DNA of 64,000 nucleotides from an uncultured Alistipes sp. (GTDB taxonomy: Bacteria; Bacteroidota; Bacteroidia; Bacteroidales; Rikenellaceae). Both the position numbers and the translations under genes were made by a program. The notes beneath the pieces are model-generated. The model searched no databases. It was not told the DNA's origin and saw only the letters and a list, made by a program, of their open reading frames with translations. Location of the stretch: positions 1 to 64,000 of the forward strand of contig CANREN010000007.1 of the NCBI GenBank assembly GCA_947629705.1. Direction: 5' to 3'. Of the stretch, positions 16,586 through 23,764 are shown one piece after another. Position 1 is the stretch's first letter. Each line of letters opens with the position of its first letter.

Positions 16586-17683
16586 TTGCCGAAATATCTC
16601 CGATACACGCTGCTCGCATCGATTTGGTGTGCTGTGATTACCTATATCGTCTGGATGGCGGGGGCCGCAGGCGCCGATCGGGCCGCCCGAAAAGTCGAAT
16701 CCCTGAAAATCGACCTCGTGGACAGCACCTCGCAAGGCCAGCTGCTCACCTCGGGCGAGGTGCGCACGCGGCTGAAAAAGGAGCGCATCCCGACGATCGG
16801 AGCTCCGGTCGACACGATCGACCTCACGGCGATCGAACGCCTGATCGCCCGCAACGGATTCGTCGAAAAAGCCGCCGCCTACATCGACCGTCGCGGCGTA
16901 CTGCATATCGACATCCGCCAGCGAAAACCGATGCTGCGGCTGCTGACCGACGGCGAAAACGCTTACGCCACGTCGGCGGGATTCGTATTCGCCGCGCCGC
17001 AGGCCTCGTCGCTCTACGTGCCCGTCGTAACAGGCCCCTACCGGCCTCCCTTTCCGACCGGCTATACGGGCGACATACGCGCCTATACGGATGCCGAACG
17101 GCTGCGCATCGAACAGGAGATCGACCAATTGGAGGCCGAAAAGCTGCCGATCCACCGCGCGGAGCGGGAGGACTACCGCGCCTACAACGAATCCCGCAAA
17201 CGCCGCGTCGAAGGATGGTGGAAATACTTAGAAAACGACCGAGACTACGAAGCAAGGGTGGAACGGCTGCGCGCCGACAAACTGCAACAGCAACGGGCCT
17301 ATCGCTATCGCGCACGCACCCGCCGGCAGCAACTCGCCCAAATCGCAGAGCAGCAGGAGCAAAAACGGCACCAACAAAAAAAATTGGAGAAAAGCTACGA
17401 AGATTTCATGAAACTCCTTACCTTTGTGAAGTTGGTCGAGCGAGATGCTTTCTGGAGCGCCGAAGTGGTGCAGATCATCGCGCGAACCACGCCGAGCGGC
17501 GCATTGGAGGTCGATTTGATTCCTCGCAGCGGACGGCATGTCATCCGTTTCGGACGATTGGAACGCACGGAGGAGAAGCTCGACAAACTGCTGCGGTTCT
17601 ATCGCAAGGGATTGTCGGAAATCGGATGGAATGTCTATCGGATCATCGACATTCGCTACACCGACCAGGTGGTATGCCGGTAA
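16586..17683 (+). CDS. ftsQ: Cell division protein FtsQ with a charged insertion
   Basis: A bitopic inner-membrane divisome protein. A short cytoplasmic tail is followed by one membrane helix at about residues 7-27. A POTRA-like domain covers about 38-113 (LLTSGEVRTRL). A beta domain follows. At 365 residues it is roughly 100 longer than usual, because residues 165-272 are a very charged Arg/Gln/Glu-rich, probably coiled-coil segment placed inside the beta domain. The domain resumes at about 273 and ends in YRIIDIRYTDQVVCR. The TTG start is supported by AGGAGG at 16572-16577, eight bases upstream, which is uncommon in this phylum. A TACCTTTG at 17419-17426 in the coding region could be an internal promoter for ftsA. 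Confidence 0.9.
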   Translation: MPKYLRYTLLASIWCAVITYIVWMAGAAGADRAARKVESLKIDLVDSTSQGQLLTSGEVRTRLKKERIPTIGAPVDTIDLTAIERLIARNGFVEKAAAYIDRRGVLHIDIRQRKPMLRLLTDGENAYATSAGFVFAAPQASSLYVPVVTGPYRPPFPTGYTGDIRAYTDAERLRIEQEIDQLEAEKLPIHRAEREDYRAYNESRKRRVEGWWKYLENDRDYEARVERLRADKLQQQRAYRYRARTRRQQLAQIAEQQEQKRHQQKKLEKSYEDFMKLLTFVKLVERDAFWSAEVVQIIARTTPSGALEVDLIPRSGRHVIRFGRLERTEEKLDKLLRFYRKGLSEIGWNVYRIIDIRYTDQVVCR

Positions 17684-17790
17684 GGCGGCCGAGCGACGGA
17701 TAAAACGAAACGACAATGAATAAAAAGAATATCGAACAAGCAGATTAACAAGCGCCAAGCTGTTAATAAAACCGGAGGATTGATAAAAAA

Positions 17791-19593
17791 GTGGAAAAAA
17801 AGGACTACATAATCGCAGTCGATCTGGGCTCGTCGAACGTTACGTTAGCCGTCGGCGAACCGATGGACGACGGTTCGATCGATGTCGTTTATATCACCCG
17901 AAAACCGGCCGAGGGGGTCAATGCCGGCCAGATCGAGAACAGCGAGTTAGCGGGTAATTCCATCCATGCCGCAATCAAAGAGGTCGAAACCGCCCTGGGC
18001 TGCCGCATCACGGAGGTCTATGCCGGCATTTCGGGCGAGTTCGTCCGCTGCGCCTGCTACACCGACCACGTGTACGTCGACAATCCGCAGGATGGTGTAA
18101 GCCATGCCGATGTCGATTCGCTCTTTTCGCGTATGCGCAACGTGCAGGCCCCCGAGGGCGAAACCATCATGGAGCGCATCCCCCAGAACTATGTCATCGA
18201 CGGAAACCGCGAAGTGAAGAATCCGGTCGGTTCATTCGGGAAGACGCTCTCCGCAACGTTCAATTTCATCCTGTGCAGCAAGACCCCCCTGCAACGGTTG
18301 GAGATGGTCTTCAAACGACACGGCATCACCCTCAAAGGCATCTTCCCCACGGTGCTGGCCACGCCCGAATCCGTGCTGTCGCCCGACGAAAAGTCCGAAG
18401 GCGTCGCCGTGGTCGACATCGGCGGCGGCGTAACCGACGTTACGGTCTATTACCGCAACGTGGTACGTTACGTGGCCTCCATCCCGATGGGTGCATCTGC
18501 CATCAACCACGACATACGCACGATGGGCGTGCCCGAAAAGTTCGTCGAACAGCTCAAATTAGAAAAAGGCTCGGCGATCGCCGAACTGGCCCCCGATACG
18601 TTGGTGAAAGTCCCCGGCCGCACCCCCCGCGAGGAGAAAGGCATTCTGAAACGCAATTTAGCCACAGTCATCGAGGCCCGTGCGATGGATATCGCCGAAT
18701 ACGTGCTCCAAGAGCTGAAAGACTCGCACCACGCCTCGAAACTCGCCTACGGCATCGTACTGACCGGCGGATCGGCCGTGCTGAAAGACCTCGACACGCT
18801 CTTCAGCCGCGTAACGAAGATGGAGGTGCGCGTAGCCTCGCCCGATACGGGAATCACCGATGCGTCGATAGAGCGCGTCGACAATCCCGCCTATGCGACG
18901 GTAACGGGTCTGTTGCTGCTCGGCGCCCGGCAAGGCCCTTCGAGCCTCATCGTCGAACATCCGCCTGTGCGGGAGGCCGCCGAACCCGAAACGCCGGTCG
19001 CCGAGCCGGAACCGGAACCGGCACGACCCGCCGCACCGGCGAATCCGACCCATTCAGCGGCTCCTCCCCGCACTTTCACCGCCACGGGCCGCGTCCCGTC
19101 GGAAACGGACCAGACCCAACGGGCCGTCAAAGGTCAACCGGCTCGTCCGGCTGCGGCAGGCAGGCCGCAGACTCCTCGGACGCAAGCCGCTTCGCTGCCC
19201 GATCCGGGAACGTTCCGCCATGTGCCGCCCCGAAACACCTCGGCGGCATCCGCCCCGAAACCGGCATCGTCGGCGGTTCTTTCGGGTGAACGGACGAACC
19301 GTCCGGCGGATGATCGGCCTCAACCCGTCTCTCCGCAGGAGCAGGGCTGCGAACCGGCTTACGAGCAGCCGCAAACGCCGCCGCAACCGGACGCAATGGA
19401 GCCCGAAGCAGCCGATCGTTCCCCTGTTCGACCGGCGCAGCCAACCGAAGCGGAATACGACGAGGAGGCCGAACGCCGGACGAACGCGACGACTAAAAAG
19501 ATGAAGCAGCGCATCCGCGATTTCCTCGGCAACATCAACGTAAAGTGGGACAAGAGTTCGTCGTCGGATATGGACGACGACATCGAAATCTGA
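17791..19593 (+). CDS. ftsA: Cell division protein FtsA
   Basis: A 600-residue actin-fold protein that tethers FtsZ to the membrane. The ATPase motifs are seen: phosphate-1 VDLGSSNVTLAV near the start, phosphate-2 VVDIGGGVTDVTVYY at about 208-222, and the adenosine loop GIVLTGGSAVL. From about residue 390 to 560 runs a Pro/Ala/Glu-rich disordered linker. It ends in the amphipathic helix KKMKQRIRDFLGNI, the likely membrane-targeting sequence. Typical FtsA has about 420 residues. The GTG start has GGAGG at 17774-17778, 12 bases upstream. Confidence 0.94.
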   Translation: MEKKDYIIAVDLGSSNVTLAVGEPMDDGSIDVVYITRKPAEGVNAGQIENSELAGNSIHAAIKEVETALGCRITEVYAGISGEFVRCACYTDHVYVDNPQDGVSHADVDSLFSRMRNVQAPEGETIMERIPQNYVIDGNREVKNPVGSFGKTLSATFNFILCSKTPLQRLEMVFKRHGITLKGIFPTVLATPESVLSPDEKSEGVAVVDIGGGVTDVTVYYRNVVRYVASIPMGASAINHDIRTMGVPEKFVEQLKLEKGSAIAELAPDTLVKVPGRTPREEKGILKRNLATVIEARAMDIAEYVLQELKDSHHASKLAYGIVLTGGSAVLKDLDTLFSRVTKMEVRVASPDTGITDASIERVDNPAYATVTGLLLLGARQGPSSLIVEHPPVREAAEPETPVAEPEPEPARPAAPANPTHSAAPPRTFTATGRVPSETDQTQRAVKGQPARPAAAGRPQTPRTQAASLPDPGTFRHVPPRNTSAASAPKPASSAVLSGERTNRPADDRPQPVSPQEQGCEPAYEQPQTPPQPDAMEPEAADRSPVRPAQPTEAEYDEEAERRTNATTKKMKQRIRDFLGNINVKWDKSSSSDMDDDIEI

Positions 19594-19717
19594 TGCCTCC
19601 GCAGCCGGCGGAACCGGTCCGAATGCAACGACTTCGAATTAGAAAAACAGCGTCGCAAGACGCGGATACAAGCAAATATAGCATCGCGCAGCGATCGATC
19701 AATAAAGCGACACGGAT

Positions 19718-21037
19718 ATGACAGACGAATTGATGTCGGAAGTGAAAATAGCCCCCAACACGGGCGCCTATATCACCGTCATGGGGGTCGGCGGCGCCGG
19801 AGGCAATGCCGTGAATCACATGTGGGAGCTCGGCATCCACGGAGTGAACTTCATGGTCTGCAACACAGATCAGCAGGCCTTGGATCAAAGCCCTGTGCCG
19901 ACGAAAATATGTCTCGGAAAACACGGGCTCGGAGCCGGCAATGTCCCCGAAAACGGCCGTGCGGCAGCCGTCGAATCGCTGCCGGAGATACGCGCCCGAT
20001 TGGAGGAGACCGACACGCGCATGATCTTCATCACGGCCGGCATGGGCGGCGGAACCGGCACGGGCGCATCGCCCGTCATCGCGAAATTAGCCCGCGAAAT
20101 GGGTCTCCTTACGGTGGCCATCGTTACCTCGCCGTTAGCGGTCGAGGGGCTCATCCGTTACGATCAGGCCGTCCGGGGCATCGAGGAACTTCGCAAAAAT
20201 GTCGATGCCGTGCTCATCATCCACAATGACAGCATCCTCGAAATCTACGGTGATCTGTCGTTGCGCGACGCATTCCGCAAAGCCGACGACATTTTGGCAT
20301 CGGCCGCGAAAGGCATCTCCGAGATCATCACCGTCAAGAGCGATTTGGTCAATGTCGATTTCGCCGATGTCTCGAACGTCATGCACAACCAAGGCCGCAT
20401 CCACATGGCCGTGTCGACCGCCGACGGAGAGAACCGCGCGAAAAAGGTGGCGGAAGCATCGTTGCATTCGCCGCTGTTGGATCACAACCAGATCACGGGA
20501 GCCAAAAACATCCTGCTCCATATCTCCGTCGCCAAGCCCAATGAGCTGAAAGCCTCCGAGGTAACCACCATCCTCGAATACATTCAGTCCCATGCCAGCG
20601 TCAAAGACAGCAACGGCGTCATCCACAGCGCCAACCTCATCTGGGGAACGAGCCAGAACCCGCAATTGGGCGATGCCATCCAGCTGATGATCGTGGCGAC
20701 GGGTTTCGACGAAGACCCGTCGAAGCCGATCCTGCCGTCGAGCCGCAAGATCATCACGCCAGCGGATGCGGAGAGCACGCCGGCCGAAGTAACCAACCAA
20801 TTGGAACCCGTCAAAGACCGCTCGACGGCCCCTTTCCCGACCGAACCCATCGTATTAGGCGAAAAATCGGCCCGATACAAGGACATCAACCGCGTGAAGT
20901 CGACGCCCGCCTATCAGACACGCAACTCCAAGTTCGTCGTACAGGCTCCGGGCACCCACAAGGAGTCCATGCAGGAAAGCGCCTCCGACTCGCAGAAACC
21001 GACCGAACAATCGCAGCTTCCCTTCACCTCCAACTAA
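19718..21037 (+). CDS. ftsZ: Cell division protein FtsZ
   Basis: A 439-residue tubulin-like GTPase forming the division ring. The nucleotide-binding GVGGAGGNAVN start, the tubulin signature GGGTGTG and the catalytic T7 loop region are present. The C-terminal spacer leads to STPAYQTRNSKF, which corresponds to the Bacteroidetes PAYxRR-type interaction peptide but departs from it. The protein then ends in a further Ser/Gln-rich tail. A short hairpin (GCGTC/GACGC) and no -7 motif are seen in the 124 bases after ftsA, so co-transcription with ftsA is likely. Confidence 0.96.
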   Translation: MTDELMSEVKIAPNTGAYITVMGVGGAGGNAVNHMWELGIHGVNFMVCNTDQQALDQSPVPTKICLGKHGLGAGNVPENGRAAAVESLPEIRARLEETDTRMIFITAGMGGGTGTGASPVIAKLAREMGLLTVAIVTSPLAVEGLIRYDQAVRGIEELRKNVDAVLIIHNDSILEIYGDLSLRDAFRKADDILASAAKGISEIITVKSDLVNVDFADVSNVMHNQGRIHMAVSTADGENRAKKVAEASLHSPLLDHNQITGAKNILLHISVAKPNELKASEVTTILEYIQSHASVKDSNGVIHSANLIWGTSQNPQLGDAIQLMIVATGFDEDPSKPILPSSRKIITPADAESTPAEVTNQLEPVKDRSTAPFPTEPIVLGEKSARYKDINRVKSTPAYQTRNSKFVVQAPGTHKESMQESASDSQKPTEQSQLPFTSN

Positions 21038-21049
21038 CCCGCAACAGAT

Positions 21050-22330
21050 TTGGAAGATACAATCCACTGGATCCTGTTCAACGGAATAGCCGCCCATCAG
21101 ATCATACTCTGTGCGATCACGCTCGTACTGCTGTGCCTTTCGGCCTTGGTCTCCGGCGCCGAGACCTCGTTCTTCTCGCTGACGCACAACGACATCCACG
21201 AGCTGAAGAAAAATCCGTCGGGAGCTGCAGCCGCCGTGCTTCAGCTGTTGGGCGACGTCGATTTCCTGCTCGCCACCATCCTCGTGGCCAACAACTTGGT
21301 GAACATCTGCATCGTCATCCTCACCTCGAACATTATCGACACGGTCTTCGCCTTCACACGATTCGAATTCCTATTCAAAACGGTGCTGGTTACCTTCCTG
21401 CTGCTGCTCTTCGGCGAAATCCTCCCCAAAGTGCTGGCGCAGACCACCCCCGTACGGTTCGCCCAGTTCGTCGCCCGACCGCTCCGGCTGCTGCAACGCC
21501 TGTTCTACCCGCTTTCGTATATCCTCGTGCGCACGAGCAGCCGCATCAGCGAAAAAGCCTCGCACAAAAGCGAAATCTCGCTCGATGAATTGGCCGATGC
21601 CGTGGACATGACCCAAAGCTCCTGTCCCGAAGAACGGGTGATGCTCTCGGGTATCGTCAACTTCGTGAATACCGAGGTGCAGGAGATCATGAAACCCCGC
21701 GTCGACATTACGGCGATCGAGCTGACCGACGACTACGAAACGGTCAAACGCACGATCATCGAATCGGGTTTTTCACGGCTGCCGGTTTACGAGGAGGACA
21801 TGGACAACATCCGCGGAACGCTCTACGTGAAAGACCTGATGCCCTATATCAATCACGGCGACGAATTCGGCTGGCAGAAGCTCATCCGCAAATCCTACTT
21901 CGTGCCGGAGCACAAGAAAATCAACGACCTGCTGGCCGAATTCCAGTCGAACAAGGTGCACATGGCCATCGTCGTCGACGAATACGGCTCGACGCTCGGG
22001 CTCGTTTCGTTAGAGGATATCATCGAGGAGATCGTGGGCGAAATATCGGACGAAAGCGACAACGACGAAAAACTCTATACGCGGCTCGATCCGAAATGCT
22101 ACCTCTTCGAAGGGAAGACCCATATCGGCGATTTCGAACGGATTCTCGCCCTGGACGAAGACACCTTTTCCGACGTGCGCGGCGAGGCGGAGACCCTTGC
22201 CGGCATGATGCTGGAACTCAAACGCGATTTCCCGCGCAAGGGCGATGCCTTCACGTCGCACAACATACGTTTCACGGTGCAGGAGACGGAGGGGCACCGC
22301 ATCGACAAAATCCGGGTCAATCTGCCATGA
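21050..22330 (+). CDS. gldE: GldE-like CBS-domain membrane protein (HlyC/CorC family)
   Basis: A 426-residue inner-membrane protein. An N-terminal DUF21 domain with about four hydrophobic segments (LSALVSGAETSFFSL and FGEILPKVLAQ) is followed by paired CBS domains (about 200-325; IVVDEYGSTLGLVSLEDI) and a C-terminal CorC/HlyC domain. In Bacteroidetes this form is called GldE and commonly sits next to a phosphopantetheinyl transferase, as here. The gldD gene is missing, as in non-gliding Bacteroidales. The start is TTG at 21050, 12 bases after ftsZ. The symbol is by resemblance; a transporter role is also possible. Confidence 0.82.
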   Translation: MEDTIHWILFNGIAAHQIILCAITLVLLCLSALVSGAETSFFSLTHNDIHELKKNPSGAAAAVLQLLGDVDFLLATILVANNLVNICIVILTSNIIDTVFAFTRFEFLFKTVLVTFLLLLFGEILPKVLAQTTPVRFAQFVARPLRLLQRLFYPLSYILVRTSSRISEKASHKSEISLDELADAVDMTQSSCPEERVMLSGIVNFVNTEVQEIMKPRVDITAIELTDDYETVKRTIIESGFSRLPVYEEDMDNIRGTLYVKDLMPYINHGDEFGWQKLIRKSYFVPEHKKINDLLAEFQSNKVHMAIVVDEYGSTLGLVSLEDIIEEIVGEISDESDNDEKLYTRLDPKCYLFEGKTHIGDFERILALDEDTFSDVRGEAETLAGMMLELKRDFPRKGDAFTSHNIRFTVQETEGHRIDKIRVNLP

Positions 22331-22983
22331 AACGGCTGATCGTCGAGGCACCGCTCCCGATCGAGGAGGCCGCGCGATGGGCGACGGACGAAGAACGGGC
22401 GGCGGTACGCGATTTCGGCGATGCCCGCAAGCGGGAGTATTTGGCCTGGCGGGCGATCGTCCGGCGCACGATCGGGCGCGATGCCCTGATCGCCTACAAT
22501 TCCGTCGGAGCCCCGATCCTGACGAATTATCCGTTCCGCATCACGGTCTCGCATTGTCAGGGACGCATCGCCGTAGGAATATCCGACCGTCTTTGCGCGG
22601 TCGATATCGAACGAATCGGCCGCAATTTCCGACGCATACTCTCCCGCTATCTCTCACGCAAAGAGCAGCAGCTATCCGCTCATCCGCTTTTTCCGGCGAT
22701 CGCATGGTGCGCCAAGGAGACCTTATATAAATATGCGGGGCGGCAGGGTCTCGATCTGCTCGATGATCTGCATATCGACGGGATTTCATTTTCGGAAGCG
22801 GAAGCACGTCCGATGCCGCACGAAGCATTATTCGGCTCCGACCATACGGAATCGGCCCACTATCGAGAGGCTGCATCCGACCGATGCTGCGGTTCCCTGC
22901 TCGCACATTGCACGGGTACAGCCTCCAAAACGCTCTATTTCTATCGAACGGAGGAATTTATCGTCGTGTTTTTATTCGAGTAA
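22327..22983 (+). CDS. 4'-phosphopantetheinyl transferase superfamily protein
   Basis: A 218-residue Sfp-type transferase that would place the phosphopantetheine arm of CoA on acyl or peptidyl carrier proteins. Motif CAVDIERIGRNF supplies the magnesium-binding Asp and Glu. WCAKETLYKYAG supplies the second catalytic Glu and Lys. The ATG at 22327 overlaps the gldE stop as ATGA, so the two are coupled. The last 40 residues are less conserved-looking. It may be the only ACP-activating enzyme here, but the window cannot show this. Confidence 0.87.
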   Translation: MKRLIVEAPLPIEEAARWATDEERAAVRDFGDARKREYLAWRAIVRRTIGRDALIAYNSVGAPILTNYPFRITVSHCQGRIAVGISDRLCAVDIERIGRNFRRILSRYLSRKEQQLSAHPLFPAIAWCAKETLYKYAGRQGLDLLDDLHIDGISFSEAEARPMPHEALFGSDHTESAHYREAASDRCCGSLLAHCTGTASKTLYFYRTEEFIVVFLFE

Positions 22984-23062
22984 GCGACGATGAGCGGCCG
23001 CAACAGAAGCGGACAAACCAGCATCCGGATTCGGAGCAGGCATACGTTTTGTTGTCGATTTT

Positions 23063-23093
23063 TTTGGATTTGTCGGAATTATGCGTATATTTG
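23063..23093 (+). promoter_or_regulatory. Promoter of tRNA-Cys transcript
   Basis: The -33 TTTG at 23063-23066 and the -7 TATATTTG at 23086-23093 are separated by 19 bases, an ideal Bacteroidetes spacing. The start of transcription is expected near 23100, about 117 bases before the tRNA. Confidence 0.8.
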
Positions 23094-23115
23094 CACTCCC
23101 CGAAGGGCTTATAAA

Positions 23116-23178
23116 CGACTTGTTGTCGGGTATTCTCCAGCAGTTGTTGGAGGGGGGGGGAGGAAAGCAGCCGACAAC
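23116..23178 (+). other. Structured leader upstream of tRNA-Cys, possible alternative pairings
   Basis: CGAC at 23116-23119 can pair with GTCG at 23125-23128 in a small hairpin. The overlapping GTTGTCGG (23122-23129) can instead pair perfectly with CCGACAAC (23171-23178). That longer structure encloses CTCCA/TGGAG (23135-23139 with 23148-23152) and a G9 run at 23152-23160. The two pairings share bases and exclude one another. No protein frame in this 230-base stretch looks real. Confidence 0.55.
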
Positions 23179-23216
23179 AAACAACGTTCAACAGCGCAGG
23201 GACAAATCCATCAAAA

Positions 23217-23287
23217 GGTCTGATGGCCGAGCGGTTAGGCAAAGGTCTGCAAAACCTTGTACAGCGGTTCGATTCCGCTTCAGACCT
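23217..23287 (+). tRNA. tRNA-Cys (anticodon GCA)
   Basis: A full 71-base cloverleaf. The seven-pair acceptor stem is GGTCTGA/TCAGACC with T as discriminator. The D stem is GCC/GGC, the anticodon stem AAGGT/ACCTT with loop CTGCAAA (anticodon GCA), and the T stem AGCGG/CCGCT with loop TTCGATT. CCA is not encoded. A strong hairpin terminator follows three bases later. Confidence 0.97.
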
Positions 23288-23290
23288 CAC

Positions 23291-23332
23291 GAGAACCGCG
23301 TTGCAATAATCTGCAACGCGGTTCTCTGTTTG
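23291..23332 (+). terminator. Terminator of tRNA-Cys
   Basis: A perfect 15-pair stem (23291-23305 with 23312-23326, GAGAACCGCGTTGCA on the left) with a six-base loop is followed by a T-rich tail TGTTTG. That tail also serves as the possible -33 element of the next promoter. Confidence 0.85.
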
Positions 23333-23349
23333 TATTGTACGGCAAATAT

Positions 23350-23357
23350 TACTTTTG
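23350..23357 (+). promoter_or_regulatory. Promoter of the candidate non-coding RNA
   Basis: TACTTTTG fits the -7 consensus. TTTG at 23329-23332 lies 17 bases upstream, slightly short for a -33. It stands between the tRNA terminator and a structured region with no convincing ORF. Confidence 0.65.
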
Positions 23358-23363
23358 CAATGC

Positions 23364-23616
23364 AATCAACAAACGCTCCCGCATGACTTTCGGAATCAAT
23401 CGGACTGATGCGCAATAGGTTTGCCCCGGGCAGATGCCTCGGATCATCGACCGGCTCCATGTATGCGGATTGACGGATTCCAATTGCCGGCAATCGAGCA
23501 AACGGGGTGCAAAAGCATAGCGCCGGATGACAAACCGAAATCCGCTACAAGGACTAAATTCAATCGACCGATATACCGATGGAGTGAAAAGCGTGCTGTT
23601 TTACAGCACGCTTTTT
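23364..23616 (+). ncRNA. Candidate structured non-coding RNA, about 250 nt
   Basis: The segment is bounded by a -7 element at 23350 and an intrinsic terminator at 23587-23616, and it has no credible reading frame. Several nested pairings are visible. CGCTCC (23374-23379) with GGAGTG (23581-23586) closes the molecule. CGCAT/ATGCG (23380-23384 with 23408-23412) forms one arm. TTGCCCCG (23421-23428) with CGGGGTGCAA (23503-23512), enclosing TCGACCGGC (23447-23455) with GCCGG and TCGA (23486-23497), forms a long arm. ATCG/CGAT (23563-23566 with 23577-23580) forms a third. The long irregular arm recalls 6S RNA, but I do not recognise the family and make no functional claim. Confidence 0.55.
23587..23616 (+). 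terminator. Intrinsic terminator of the candidate ncRNA
   Basis: AAAAGCGTGCTG (23587-23598), a short TTTTA loop, then CAGCACGCTTTTT (23604-23616). The stem is 12 pairs and ends in a run of T, with TCTTTAT beyond. Confidence 0.88.
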
Positions 23617-23666
23617 CTTTATAAAAATCCCCACATTCAGGTATTGCCCCCAAAACGGAATCGGAC

Positions 23667-23745
23667 TACTTTTGCATCATCAAACGCCAATCCGAACAAA
23701 AAAACGATCGAATGAACCATCTTTTCTCTTTTTTCACTACTTTTG
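23667..23745 (+). promoter_or_regulatory. Two tandem -7 elements before the TonB receptor
   Basis: TACTTTTG occurs at 23667-23674 and again at 23738-23745. The first has TTG at 23644-23646, 20 bases upstream. The second lies 19 bases before the ATG. The operon may therefore be driven by two promoters under different control. Confidence 0.65.
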
Positions 23746-23764
23746 CGAACAACAGGGCTCTCTT

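Noticed and set aside
22990..23223. Short frames over the tRNA-Cys leader
   Set aside because: They cross the promoter, the leader hairpins and enter the tRNA; no family resemblance.
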